This document shows, in pieces, positions 15,942-24,444 of a DNA stretch of 52,735 nt. Below the pieces are notes generated by a model that saw only the letters and a list, made by a program, of their open reading frames with translations, did no database searches and had not been told where the DNA came from. The translations under genes were made by a program, and so were the position numbers. This DNA is from Sphingomonadales bacterium (lineage in GTDB: Bacteria > Pseudomonadota > Alphaproteobacteria > Sphingomonadales > Sphingomonadaceae): NCBI GenBank assembly GCA_028869175.1, contig JAGWTB010000010.1, positions 1-52,735 on the forward strand. The letters are read 5' to 3'. Each line of letters begins with the position of its first letter. The stretch's first letter is position 1.

Positions 15942-16490
15942 ATGACGCGGGCAATCGTCACGCCGGCCATCCTGCCGCCGGCTGCGCTGGCCGAGCTCAA
16001 GGACTGGCTTGGCATCACCACGGCGCAGGACGACGCGCCGCTTACCGCTCTGCTCCATACCGGGCTGGAGCTGTGCGAGCGCTTCACCGGCCTGATGCCG
16101 CTGGCCGCCACCATCGAGGAAGTGCTGGCGATCACCGGCGACTGGCAGGTGCTGTCCACGCGCCCGGTGCAGGCGATAACTGGCGTCGACGGCATTCCCG
16201 CGGACGCCCCGCGCTTCGCACTGCCAGCATCGGCCTATGCCATCGACCTTGACGCCGATGGTGGCGGACGGGTGCGAGTGCTGGCGCAGGGTGCCGCCGG
16301 GCGGGTGGCGGTGCGCTGCACCGCCGGACTCGCGCCCGATTGGGCCAGCCTGCCCGCCCCGTTTCGGCAAGGCATCATGCGGCTTGCCGCGCACCAGCAC
16401 CGCACCCGCGAAGGCGACGGTGCCGCGCCCTTGCCGCCCGCCGCCGTCGCTGCGCTGTGGCGGCCGTGGCGGCAGGTGCGGCTGGCATGA
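15942..16490 (+). CDS. GTA head-tail connector (gp6-like)
   Basis: A 182-residue protein with the gp6/HK97 connector pattern: LAELKDWLGITTAQDDAPLT and LLHTGLELCERFTGL at the N-terminus, and FRQGIMRLAAHQHRTREGD near the C-terminus. It forms the ring beneath the portal. A GGAG ribosome binding site precedes the ATG at 15942, and the stop overlaps the next gene (ATGA). The 115-nt gap upstream is GC-rich and non-coding. Confidence 0.85.
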   Translation: MTRAIVTPAILPPAALAELKDWLGITTAQDDAPLTALLHTGLELCERFTGLMPLAATIEEVLAITGDWQVLSTRPVQAITGVDGIPADAPRFALPASAYAIDLDADGGGRVRVLAQGAAGRVAVRCTAGLAPDWASLPAPFRQGIMRLAAHQHRTREGDGAAPLPPAAVAALWRPWRQVRLA

Positions 16491-16657
16491 TCGCCGCCGA
16501 TGCCGCCGCCAGCTTCGACCGGCTTGCCCGGCGATTGATCGACCGCGCCAGGGCGCTGGCCGAAGCCCGCGCCGCCGAAACCCTGCTCGCCCGGCGCGGC
16601 GATCCCGCGCGCTGGCGCAAGGCGCGGCTGCTCTGGCCGCAATTTACCCAAGGATAG
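16487..16657 (+). CDS. Short protein in the gp7 (head closure) position
   Basis: A 56-residue helical, Arg/Ala-rich protein (MIAADAAASFDRLARRLIDR, then ALAEARAAETLLARR). It overlaps the connector gene by 4 nt and is followed 4 nt later by the tail terminator gene, so it is very probably translated. The RcGTA head-closure protein in this slot is about twice as long and beta-rich, so this is either a lineage-specific replacement or a remnant. No motif is recognised. Confidence 0.65.
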   Translation: MIAADAAASFDRLARRLIDRARALAEARAAETLLARRGDPARWRKARLLWPQFTQG

Positions 16658-16661
16658 TCCG

Positions 16662-17051
16662 ATGGAAATCGCCCTGCGCTCCGCCCTGATCGCCTGGCTT
16701 GCCGCCGACCCCGCGCTGGCCGGCCAGCTCAATACCGTGTTCGAGGAAGCGCCTGCCCGCGCCAGCCTGCCCTGGCTTGCCCTCGCCGCCAGCGCCTGCA
16801 CCGACTGGAGCAGCAAGTCCGGCCCGGGGCGCGAAGTGCGTCTGGCGCTGGAACTGCACTGCCGGGGCGACGCGCCGGACACCGCCGCCGCGCTGGTCAC
16901 CGCCATCGAGGCCCGGGTGGAAGCCCTGCCCGCCGCACAAGCGGGCTTTGCCCTGGTCACCGTCCAGTTCCTCCGCGCCCGCGCTGAACAGCGCACGGGC
17001 AACACTCGCGCGGTGCTGCTGGAATACCGTTTCCGCCTGCTGGCGGGCTGA
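16662..17051 (+). CDS. GTA tail terminator (DUF3168, gp8)
   Basis: A 129-residue DUF3168 protein, the family of siphophage tail terminators. Visible features are the N-terminal ALRSALIAWLAADPALAGQL helix, the WSSKSGPGREVRLALELHCRG strand pair, and FALVTVQFLRARAEQRTGNT with a C-terminal LLEYRFRLLAG strand. It caps the assembled tail tube at the head side. The length is normal. Confidence 0.85.
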   Translation: MEIALRSALIAWLAADPALAGQLNTVFEEAPARASLPWLALAASACTDWSSKSGPGREVRLALELHCRGDAPDTAAALVTAIEARVEALPAAQAGFALVTVQFLRARAEQRTGNTRAVLLEYRFRLLAG

Positions 17052-17065
17052 ACCACCGACCGCCC

Positions 17066-17147
17066 TCGGGCTGCGACAGGCTCTGCCTGAGCAGGCCTTG
17101 CGCGAAGCCGAGTCACCTTTCCCCCCGCTCGGGCCGAGCCTGTCTCA
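17066..17147. repeat. Degenerate palindromic repeat pair before the major tail gene
   Basis: Two blocks resemble the CTTCGACAGGCTCAG repeat: CTCGGGCTGCGACAGGCTC near 17065-17083 and GCTCGGGCCGAGCCTGTCTC near 17128-17147. They occupy the 132-nt gap between the tail terminator and major tail genes. The sequence after them carries the GCAAGGAG ribosome binding site of the tail gene. Confidence 0.5.
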
Positions 17148-17183
17148 ACCCGCGCGCCACTTTTTGCCGCAAGGAGCACCTAC

Positions 17184-17591
17184 ATGACCGCCCAGAAAGG
17201 CAGCGCCTTCCTCCTCAAGATTTCCGACGGAGCGACCCCGCCCGTCTACCGCACCGTCGCCGGCCTGCGCACCACGCAGATGTCGATCACGGGGGACACC
17301 GTCGTCATCACCTCCAAGGAAAGCGGCGGCTGGCGCGAGCTGCTTTCGGGCGCGGGCGTGCGCACGGTTTCGGTCAGCGCGGCGGGGATATTCCTCGGCA
17401 GCGCCGCCGAAGCCCAGGTGCGCGCCAATGCCATGGCCGGCACGCTCGACGCCTATGAACTGAGCTTCGAAGGCGGCGAGAAGCTGCGCGGCCAGTTCCT
17501 GATCCAGAAGCTCGACTATTCGGGCGATTTCAATGGTGAGCGCAACTACACGCTGCAGCTCGAAAGCTCGGGCGCGGTGGTGCCGGCATGA
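17184..17591 (+). CDS. GTA major tail protein (gp9)
   Basis: A 135-residue major tail tube protein of the TP901-1 family (TIGR02126-like). Characteristic parts are MTAQKGSAFLLKISDG, VAGLRTTQMSITGDTVVITS with KESGGWRELL, and the C-terminal FNGERNYTLQLESSG. It polymerises into the non-contractile tail tube. A GCAAGGAG ribosome binding site stands upstream, and the stop overlaps the next gene (ATGA). Confidence 0.92.
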   Translation: MTAQKGSAFLLKISDGATPPVYRTVAGLRTTQMSITGDTVVITSKESGGWRELLSGAGVRTVSVSAAGIFLGSAAEAQVRANAMAGTLDAYELSFEGGEKLRGQFLIQKLDYSGDFNGERNYTLQLESSGAVVPA

Positions 17592-17896
17592 TGGCCAATC
17601 CGCATCGCGGCGAAGCCAGCCTGGCGGTCGCAGGCGTCGCCCGTGTGCTTCGCCCCAGCTTTGCCGCACTGGTCGCGGCCGAGGAGGAGCTTGGCCCGCT
17701 CTTCGCGCTGGTCGAGCGCGCGGCCGATGGCAAGTTGCGACTGAGCGAAGTGGCGGCACTGTTCTGGCACTGCCTGGCCGAACGCGACGGATTGAACCGC
17801 GAGACTGTGGGCGATGCCGTAGCTGAAATGGGCCTTGCCGCCGCCGCCGCCCCGCTGCGCGCGCTGCTGGCGCAGATCCTGCAAGGCGCGGGATGA
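17588..17896 (+). CDS. GTA gp10 family protein (tail chaperone position)
   Basis: A 102-residue protein overlapping the major tail gene by 4 nt. It has the GTA gp10 family layout: NPHRGEASLAVAGVARVLRP followed by a helical region (FAALVAAEEELGPLFALVER) and FWHCLAERDGL. Together with the next frame it corresponds to the paired tail assembly chaperones of siphophages. Start at 17588 or at the second Met at 17591 are both possible. Confidence 0.82.
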   Translation: MMANPHRGEASLAVAGVARVLRPSFAALVAAEEELGPLFALVERAADGKLRLSEVAALFWHCLAERDGLNRETVGDAVAEMGLAAAAAPLRALLAQILQGAG

Positions 17897-18090
17897 GCGA
17901 GCCCGCCTTCGGCCCCGGCGCACGGCGGCTGGCGGGGCTTGCCGGGCGCGCACTGGGCTGGCGGCCGGACGAGTTCTGGCGCGCCACCCCGGCGGAGCTC
18001 GCCGCGATCCTTTCCCCCGAAGCCGCGGGCAACGCTGTCCCGCTGGCCCGCGCGGACCTCGAACGCCTGATGGAGCATGACGATGAGTGA
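17893..18090 (+). CDS. Phage tail assembly chaperone (gp10.1)
   Basis: A 65-residue protein with the TIGR02216/DUF2376 signature: GWRPDEFWRATPAELAAIL followed by the acidic C-terminus LERLMEHDDE. It overlaps gp10 by 4 nt and the tape measure gene by a few nt. These short proteins help load the tape measure during tail assembly. Confidence 0.85.
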   Translation: MSEPAFGPGARRLAGLAGRALGWRPDEFWRATPAELAAILSPEAAGNAVPLARADLERLMEHDDE

Positions 18091-18655
18091 CACGGTCGAT
18101 ACCCTGCTGGTCGATGTCCGCGCCAGCACCCAGGGCTTCGCGGCGGACGTGGCAACGATGCGCGGCACCTTCGACGGCACCCTGGTGGATGGCTTTTCCC
18201 GCGCCGGCGACGTGCTTGAACGGGGGCTGCTCGGCGCGATCCGGCGCGGCAGCCTGGGCTTCGAGGACCTGCGGCGCATGGCCTTTTCGGTGATCGACCA
18301 GATCGCCGCGCAGTCACTGCAGAACCTGTTTGCCGGATCGCCAGGCGGCGGAACAGGCAGCGCGCTGAACCTCGGCGGCCTGCTCGGCGCGGTGCTGGGT
18401 TTGCCGGGCCGCGCCACTGGCGGGACGGTTGCGCCGGGGCGTGGCTATCTGGTGGGCGAGCGCGGCCCCGAACTGTTCGTGCCTACCAGCGCCGGCAACG
18501 TCATGCCGCACGGCGCGAACGGGTCGGGCGCGCCGCGCGAGGTCCGGGTCTCGATCAACGTCGTGGCCCCGCGTGGCGGCGATGCGCCGCAGGCGCTGCA
18601 ACGCTCGAGCAGGCAGGTGGCGAGCGCCGTTCGCCGCGCCCTGGCCCAATTCTGA
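18083..18655 (+). CDS. GTA tape measure protein (gp11)
   Basis: A 190-residue tail tape measure protein, short as in RcGTA (about 220 residues), predicting a short tail. The ATG at 18083 is 7 nt from a GGAGC ribosome binding site; an ATG 6 nt earlier is the alternative. The N-terminal half is helical (RASTQGFAADVATMRGTFDG), followed by GRATGGTVAPGRGYLVGERG and PELFVPTSAGNV, the recognised C-terminal motif of phage lambda-type tape measures. Confidence 0.88.
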   Translation: MSDTVDTLLVDVRASTQGFAADVATMRGTFDGTLVDGFSRAGDVLERGLLGAIRRGSLGFEDLRRMAFSVIDQIAAQSLQNLFAGSPGGGTGSALNLGGLLGAVLGLPGRATGGTVAPGRGYLVGERGPELFVPTSAGNVMPHGANGSGAPREVRVSINVVAPRGGDAPQALQRSSRQVASAVRRALAQF

Positions 18656-18671
18656 ACGGACGGGAAATCTC

Positions 18672-20999
18672 ATGGCCTACTGGCTCGCCCCGGCCCGCGA
18701 AGGGCAGGAAACCGACTGGATCCAGCGCTTCGATCCGCGCTTCTGGACCGTCGACTTTCCGCGCCCGATGATGGCGGCGCTGACCACCACCGCCCCCGAC
18801 TCCCTGCACGTCGATGCCGTATTCCTGCGCGAGGGTGACCTTGCCGGGCTGATCTGGGCGAGCGAGGACCGGATCGACCACCCGCTGCTCGCCTACGATA
18901 CTGATCGCGACTATTCGCGCACCACACTGTCGTTCCACTGGCGCTCGTCGGGAATTCTGCCGCTCGATGCGGTCAACGGTCCGACGCTGACCATCGAGGG
19001 GCGCGATGCCGGCGGCACGCCGCGCGCGTGGTATGTCCGCTTGTGGAACTACGCCGTGGGAACACCGGCAGATGCGCAGGTGACCTTGCCGTTTTCGGCA
19101 CTGGCAGGCGGCTTCCTTCACCCCGCCGAAGCCGATCCGGTGCATCCCGCCGCGATTGACCGCATGTTCATCTCGCTGGTTGCACCGGGCTATGTTGGCG
19201 GCAGCACCACGCCGCTGGCCGCACCAGCCGAAGGCTGGGTCGAGCTTAGCGAAATGCGCGGCGAGGGCCACCGCGCCATGCTGGAGATCGGCGATGTGGT
19301 GGTGCCGTCGCACGGCCTCGCCATGGCCACCGCCTTCGACGATTGCGGCAACCAGACCCCGGCGCGGCTGGTGCGGGCGATCCGGCACCTCGGCTATCGC
19401 GGTTCGGTGCTGCATTACGTCGGGATGAGCCACTTCATGCGGCTGGGCATTGACGGACTGGTCGATCCGGGCGGCGATCCGCTGTGCAGCCCGGCGCGGG
19501 CGTGGCACGCGGACTTCTTCGCATCGTGCCACAAGGCCGGCCTCTCCCCCATCGCCTCACTGTCTTACGAAGTGCTCGCGCAGCATTGTCCGCCCGCGTG
19601 GCAGCAGCGCGCGGCGAACGGCGATCCGGCACGAACCGGCTGGCAGCCGCCCTCCGCCCTGCTTTCACCCGCCAGTGCCCCGGCCATGGCCTGGCTGCAG
19701 GCCGCTGGCGCCGCCTTCGTCGGCCTGCTCACGGACGCCGGCGCGCCGGTGCGGTTTCAGGTGGGTGAGCCGTGGTGGTGGATCATGCCCGATGGCCACC
19801 CCTGCCTCTATGATGATGCTGCCAGGGCGGCACTGGGCGGCAATCCGGCGGCGATCCCCGATATGCGCAGCGCCTTGAACGCGGCGCAGAAGGCCTTGCT
19901 GGATGCGGCCGGAGCCCTGCTGGCCAGTTCCACCGCAGCGTTGGTCCAGGCGGTGCGCGGTGCCGTCGCGCCCGCTCCGGTAGAGGCACTCTTGCTGGTC
20001 TTCACGCCCACCGTACTCGACCCGGCCATGCCCGAGGCGCGGCGCGCGAATCTGCCCGGCGGCTGGGCCGCCCCTGCCTTCGACCGGCTTCAGCTGGAGG
20101 ACTATGACTGGCTGACCGCCGGTGCCGACGCCCCGCGCCGCTCCGCGCTGGCAACGATCAACCAGCGGCTGGGTTACCCGCCCGCAGAGCAGGACTACCT
20201 CGCCGGGTTCGTGCTGCGCGCCGACCAGTCGGACCAATGGCAGCGCATCGATGCCGGCGCGGACGAGGCCCTGGCACGCCCGGCGCACGAGGTCTTCGTC
20301 TGGGCCCTGCCGCAAATCTGCCGCGACGGCTTCGTCCGGCTCCCGCAAACCGAGGAGGACGCCGACATGCTCGCCTTCGACGACATTCCCTATCCGCTGG
20401 CGTTGGGCCGCGATGCCATGGTCACGCCCGAATTCTCCACCAGCGTCTCGGTCACCGCATCGGGCTTTGAGCGGCGGAGCAGCCTGTGGTCCGATGCTCG
20501 CCTGCGCTTCGATGTCGGCCCGGGGATCCGCTCAGAAGCCGAACTCGGCACGCTGATCGCCTTCTTCCGCGCGCGGCGCGGCGCGGCGCGCGGCTTCCGG
20601 CTGCGCGATCCCTCGGACCACAGCTCAAACGGCATGACCGGCACTCCTACCGCCAACGATCAGGTGCTGGGCACCGGCGACGGGCTGCGCGCTGGCTTCG
20701 CGCTGGTGAAACACTATGGCGAGGGCGCGGCAATGCAGCAGCGGCGCATCACGCGGCCGCAACCAGGCAGCGTGCTGGTCAGCGTCGGCGGCACGCCCGT
20801 AACCAGTGGCTGGACGCTCGATCCGGCGGGCATCGTCACCTTCGCCGCCCCGCCCGCTGCCGGCGCGGTGGTGCGTGCAGGCTTCCTGTTCGACGTGCCG
20901 GTGCGTTTTGCCGAAGACCGGCTGGAGGTTTCGGGCGCGGCATTTGCCGCAGGGGAAGCACCCTCGGTGCCGGTGCTCGAAGTGCGCGAGGCGGCATGA
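18672..20999 (+). CDS. GTA gp12: TIM-barrel-like module fused to DUF2460 distal tail domain
   Basis: A 775-residue protein. The last 210 residues (from about 566, ADMLAFDDIPYPLALG through RFEDR-type segments to the C-terminus) correspond to the whole RcGTA gp12 (DUF2460/TIGR02217, distal tail). The first 565 residues are an extra module. It opens with a beta-rich section (RFDPRFWTVDFPRPMMAALT), then a barrel-like region with HLGYRGSVLHYVGMSHFM, FQVGEPWWW (Glu366) and FDRLQLEDYDWL (Glu476). Two glutamates about 110 residues apart at strand ends resemble a glycosidase pair. I infer a glycan-binding or glycan-cleaving module, or a non-contractile sheath-type protein. The frame is unbroken. Confidence 0.82.
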   Translation: MAYWLAPAREGQETDWIQRFDPRFWTVDFPRPMMAALTTTAPDSLHVDAVFLREGDLAGLIWASEDRIDHPLLAYDTDRDYSRTTLSFHWRSSGILPLDAVNGPTLTIEGRDAGGTPRAWYVRLWNYAVGTPADAQVTLPFSALAGGFLHPAEADPVHPAAIDRMFISLVAPGYVGGSTTPLAAPAEGWVELSEMRGEGHRAMLEIGDVVVPSHGLAMATAFDDCGNQTPARLVRAIRHLGYRGSVLHYVGMSHFMRLGIDGLVDPGGDPLCSPARAWHADFFASCHKAGLSPIASLSYEVLAQHCPPAWQQRAANGDPARTGWQPPSALLSPASAPAMAWLQAAGAAFVGLLTDAGAPVRFQVGEPWWWIMPDGHPCLYDDAARAALGGNPAAIPDMRSALNAAQKALLDAAGALLASSTAALVQAVRGAVAPAPVEALLLVFTPTVLDPAMPEARRANLPGGWAAPAFDRLQLEDYDWLTAGADAPRRSALATINQRLGYPPAEQDYLAGFVLRADQSDQWQRIDAGADEALARPAHEVFVWALPQICRDGFVRLPQTEEDADMLAFDDIPYPLALGRDAMVTPEFSTSVSVTASGFERRSSLWSDARLRFDVGPGIRSEAELGTLIAFFRARRGAARGFRLRDPSDHSSNGMTGTPTANDQVLGTGDGLRAGFALVKHYGEGAAMQQRRITRPQPGSVLVSVGGTPVTSGWTLDPAGIVTFAAPPAAGAVVRAGFLFDVPVRFAEDRLEVSGAAFAAGEAPSVPVLEVREAA

Positions 21000-21817
21000 G
21001 CAGGGTCTGGTTCGCCAGCGAGCTGGAAACCGTCGCCACTTTCTGGCGGGTGATCCGCCGCGACGGGGTGACGCTGGGCTTCACCACCCATGACCGCAAC
21101 TTGTGGTTCGACGGGGTGGATCATCGCTCCGCTCCCGGCATGGTGCCCTCCGCCGTCCGCCGCTCCGCCGATTTCGAGCCGGACAGCGCCGAAGTCGAAG
21201 GTGCGCTCAGCCATGCAGCGATTGCGGCGGGGGACCTGTCCGCCGGACGTTTTGACGGCGCGCAGGTGGTGATCGGGCTGGTCGACTGGGAAAGCCTGGA
21301 ACGCCATACGACCTATCGCGGCTCCATCGGTACGGTCACGCAGGACGCAGGCAGCTTCACCGCCGCGCTGCAATCGCGCAAAGCGGAGCTGCAACGCGAT
21401 CCCGTGCCGCGGACCAGCCCCACCTGCCGCGCTGCCTTCTGCGGCCCCGGCTGCACGCTCAGCGCCGCCCGCTTCACCCACGAAGGCGTGCTGGCTTCGG
21501 TCGATCCGGGCGGCAATGCGGTGACCTTCACCGGCGCGTCCGCACCCGAAGCGCTTGTCAATGGCCATGTACGCTGGCTGGGCGGGCCCTATTGCGGGCT
21601 GACCATGGGCGTGGTCGCCGCCCGCAATGGATCGCTGGTGCTCGATACGCCGCTCGACCTGCCGCTCGCGCCGGGCCTGCGCGCCGAACTGCGCGAAGGC
21701 TGCGACCGCACTCTGGCAAGCTGCGCCAGCCGCTTTGCCAATGCGATCAACTTCCAGGGGGAACCGTTCCTGCCGGGCAATGACCTGGTTGCCCGCTACG
21801 GCAGCCCTGCGGCATGA
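20996..21817 (+). CDS. GTA baseplate hub protein (gp13, DUF2163)
   Basis: A 273-residue protein overlapping gp12 by 4 nt. It matches the DUF2163/phage BR0599 family: MSRVWFASELETVATFWRVI, TLGFTTHDRNLWFDG, and the cysteine cluster Cys144, Cys149 and Cys153 (CRAAFCGPGC), Cys200, Cys236 and Cys243. The cysteines fit an iron-sulfur cluster, as known for the lambda gpL hub protein. It forms the hub at the tail tip. Confidence 0.88.
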   Translation: MSRVWFASELETVATFWRVIRRDGVTLGFTTHDRNLWFDGVDHRSAPGMVPSAVRRSADFEPDSAEVEGALSHAAIAAGDLSAGRFDGAQVVIGLVDWESLERHTTYRGSIGTVTQDAGSFTAALQSRKAELQRDPVPRTSPTCRAAFCGPGCTLSAARFTHEGVLASVDPGGNAVTFTGASAPEALVNGHVRWLGGPYCGLTMGVVAARNGSLVLDTPLDLPLAPGLRAELREGCDRTLASCASRFANAINFQGEPFLPGNDLVARYGSPAA

Positions 21818-22221
21818 GCGGCCTCGCCCTGGCCGAGGCGGCGGAGGCGCTCGCCGGGTGCCGTTTCCGCCTGTACGGGCGCGATCCCGCCACCGGGGTG
21901 GACTGCATCGGGCTGCTGGCCGCCGCGCTGATGGCCATCGACCGTCCCGCACCCTTGCCGCTGCGCTACACCCTGCGCAGCCGCAATGACGAGCGCTTCA
22001 CCGCGCTCGCTGGCCCCTGTGGTTTCGAACCGGCCAGCGGCGCGGCACTGCCGGGTGATGTGCTGATCTTTGCCGTCGGGCCCCATCAATATCACCTCGG
22101 CATTGCCGCGCGCACCGGGGACCTGGTCCACGCCCATGCCGGGCTGCGCCGCGTGGTGATCGCCCCGGCTCCTGCCGGCTGGCCCATCACCGGGCACTGG
22201 CGGCTCCGTCCCGCAACCTGA
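21814..22221 (+). CDS. GTA cell-wall peptidase (gp14, NlpC/P60)
   Basis: A 135-residue NlpC/P60-type cysteine peptidase. The catalytic Cys31 lies in GVDCIGLLAA at the start of a helix, and His94 in QYHLGI is the likely second catalytic residue, with LVHAHAGLRRV as the usual following strand. The upstream fragment overlaps gp13 by 4 nt. In RcGTA the protein at this position is a tail-tip peptidoglycan peptidase that helps the tail cross the recipient envelope. Confidence 0.88.
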   Translation: MSGLALAEAAEALAGCRFRLYGRDPATGVDCIGLLAAALMAIDRPAPLPLRYTLRSRNDERFTALAGPCGFEPASGAALPGDVLIFAVGPHQYHLGIAARTGDLVHAHAGLRRVVIAPAPAGWPITGHWRLRPAT

Positions 22222-22231
22222 GGAAACCCCC

Positions 22232-24424
22232 ATGGCAACGCTGCTTTTCACCGCGCTCGGCAATCAGCTCGGCGGACCACTGGGCGGCGTGATCGGCGCG
22301 CTGGCGGGGCGGCAGGTCGATACCATGCTGTTTGGCGGGCGCGGGCGCGAAGGCCCCCGGCTCAAGGAGCTGGCCGCCTCGACCTCCAGCTACGGCGCTG
22401 CCCTGCCGCGCCTGCACGGGCGGATGCGTGCGCCCGGGGCAATCATCTGGGCGACCGACCTGGTCGAGCACCGCGAGAAGCAGGGCGGCGGCAAGGGTCG
22501 CCCGTCAATGACCACCTACAGCTACAGCGCCAGCTTTGCCGTTGCGCTCGCCAGCCGCCCGATCCGGTCCGTTGGCCGGATCTGGGCCGATGGCAACCTG
22601 CTGCGCGGCGCGGGCGGCGACCTCAAGACCGGCGGCACCCTGCGCCTCCACACCGGCGAGCGCGATCAGTTGCCCGATCCACTGATCACCGCCGCCGAAG
22701 GCGCGAACCGGTGCCCCGCCTTCAGGGGGCTGGCCTATGCCGTGTTCGAGGATCTTGACCTGTCGGACTTCGGCAACCGCATTCCGGCGCTTACCTTCGA
22801 AGTTTTCGCCGACGAAGGCCCGCTCACCCTTGCCATGCTCGCCGAGGGGCTGATTGACCGTGCAGACACCGACGTGCCGCTGCCGGGGCTGGCGGGGATC
22901 GGCAACGAAGGTCCGCTCGGCGATCTGCTTGCCACGCTCGATCCGGTCTATCCGATGGATGCCGATGCCTGCGGCGAGCGGCTGACCATCGCCCGCGAAC
23001 GCCTGCAGGTGGAACCGATAGCCTTGTCCGAAGCCGCCACATCGCCGCGCGAGGGAGACTTCGGCTCCGCAACCGGTTTCCGCCGCACCCGCGCGCCATC
23101 GCCCGAAGCGGTGCCGGGACTTTTGCGCTACTACGACGTCGACCGCGACTACCAGCCCGGTCTGCAACGGGCACCGGGCAGGCCCCGTCCCGGCCAGCCC
23201 GCCGTGATCGAGCTGCCCGCTGCCATGGCTGCCGCTGACGCGCGCATGCTGATCGCCAGCACCGCCCGCCGCGCCGGCTGGGCGCGCGAAACCATTGCCT
23301 GGCGCAGCGCGACGCTCGACCCCGCCGTCGCACCGGGCGGGGTGGTGACAGTGCCGGGCGAGCCCGGGCGCTGGCGGGTAACCGACTGGGAGTGGCGCGA
23401 AACCGGCGTCGAGTTGACCCTGGCCCGGATTGCCCCCGCTGAAGTATCTGGCGATCCATCACGGGCCGATTCGGGCCGGGCGGCCCTGGCCCCCGACCTT
23501 GTCGCCGGGCCAACCCGGCTCGCCGCCTTCGAGCTGCCGTGGGACGGGCAAGGCAGCGCCGACGCGGCCCCGCTCCATGCCGCTGCCAGTTCCGCTACCG
23601 CCGGCTGGAGCGGGGCCGCGCTCTATGTTGATCGCGGCGACGGTGAACTGCATGCCATCGGCGTCACCGGTCGTGCCCGTGCCATGCTCGGGACTGCGGA
23701 AAACATCCTGCCATCCGCCTCGCCGCTGCTGTTCGATCGCTCCTCATCGCTCGTCGTCGAACTCGTGGGCGATGACATGGCGCTCGCCTCGGCCAGCCCG
23801 GCGCAACTCGCCATGGGAGAGAACCGGGCGCTGCTGGGCAACGAGGTGATCCAGTTTGCGCGGGCCGATTCGCTCGGCGGCAGGCGCTGGCGGCTCACGC
23901 ACCTGTTGCGCGGTCGCGGCGGCAGCGAAAGCCGTGTTGCCGGCCATGTCGCGGGCGAGACTTTCATCCTGCTGGATGGCACGCCCGTCGCGCTCGACGC
24001 TGCCGCCATGGGGCTTGGTCCCGCCGCCACGATCGCTGCCATCGGCCGGGGGGACGCTACTGCGGTCCATGCCGCCATTGCCAACCGCGGTGTCGCCCTG
24101 CGTCCGCTCTCGCCGGTCCACCCGCGCGTCTCGCAGAGCCCAGACGGCGGGTTGAGCCTGCGCTGGACTCGCCGCGCGCGCGGCGCCTGGACGTGGAACG
24201 ACGGAGTCGATGTCCCGCTGCAAGAGCAGTCGGAGTCCTACGAAGTGCTCTACGGCCCCGCCGAATCGCCGGTCGTGCGCTGGGACACTGCCGCGCCTCG
24301 CCTCGACCTGAATGGCGCACAACTTGCCGCTGTGTCTGCGGCGATGCCGGCGGGCCAGTTCCACGTCCGACAGCGCGGCAGCCACGCCCTGTCTGACCTG
24401 CTGTTCCTTCACCAGTTGACCTGA
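22232..24424 (+). CDS. GTA tail-tip protein (gp15-like, lacking the TIM-barrel insert)
   Basis: A 730-residue tail-tip/host-contact protein. The N-terminus (ALGNQLGGPLGGVIGALAGR, then ASTSSYGAALPRLHGRMRAPG) and SASFAVALASRPIRSVGRIW match the start of RcGTA gp15. FEDLDLSDFGNRIPALTFEV closes that part. In RcGTA a TIM-barrel domain comes next; here the sequence passes directly to phage-tail-3-like segments (AMAAADARMLIASTARRAGW and VELTLARIAPAEV). The protein is therefore several hundred residues shorter than the RcGTA protein of about 1300. It lies 10 nt after gp14. Confidence 0.88.
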   Translation: MATLLFTALGNQLGGPLGGVIGALAGRQVDTMLFGGRGREGPRLKELAASTSSYGAALPRLHGRMRAPGAIIWATDLVEHREKQGGGKGRPSMTTYSYSASFAVALASRPIRSVGRIWADGNLLRGAGGDLKTGGTLRLHTGERDQLPDPLITAAEGANRCPAFRGLAYAVFEDLDLSDFGNRIPALTFEVFADEGPLTLAMLAEGLIDRADTDVPLPGLAGIGNEGPLGDLLATLDPVYPMDADACGERLTIARERLQVEPIALSEAATSPREGDFGSATGFRRTRAPSPEAVPGLLRYYDVDRDYQPGLQRAPGRPRPGQPAVIELPAAMAAADARMLIASTARRAGWARETIAWRSATLDPAVAPGGVVTVPGEPGRWRVTDWEWRETGVELTLARIAPAEVSGDPSRADSGRAALAPDLVAGPTRLAAFELPWDGQGSADAAPLHAAASSATAGWSGAALYVDRGDGELHAIGVTGRARAMLGTAENILPSASPLLFDRSSSLVVELVGDDMALASASPAQLAMGENRALLGNEVIQFARADSLGGRRWRLTHLLRGRGGSESRVAGHVAGETFILLDGTPVALDAAAMGLGPAATIAAIGRGDATAVHAAIANRGVALRPLSPVHPRVSQSPDGGLSLRWTRRARGAWTWNDGVDVPLQEQSESYEVLYGPAESPVVRWDTAAPRLDLNGAQLAAVSAAMPAGQFHVRQRGSHALSDLLFLHQLT

Positions 24425-24444
24425 TCCCAGAACCGGAGCCTGCC

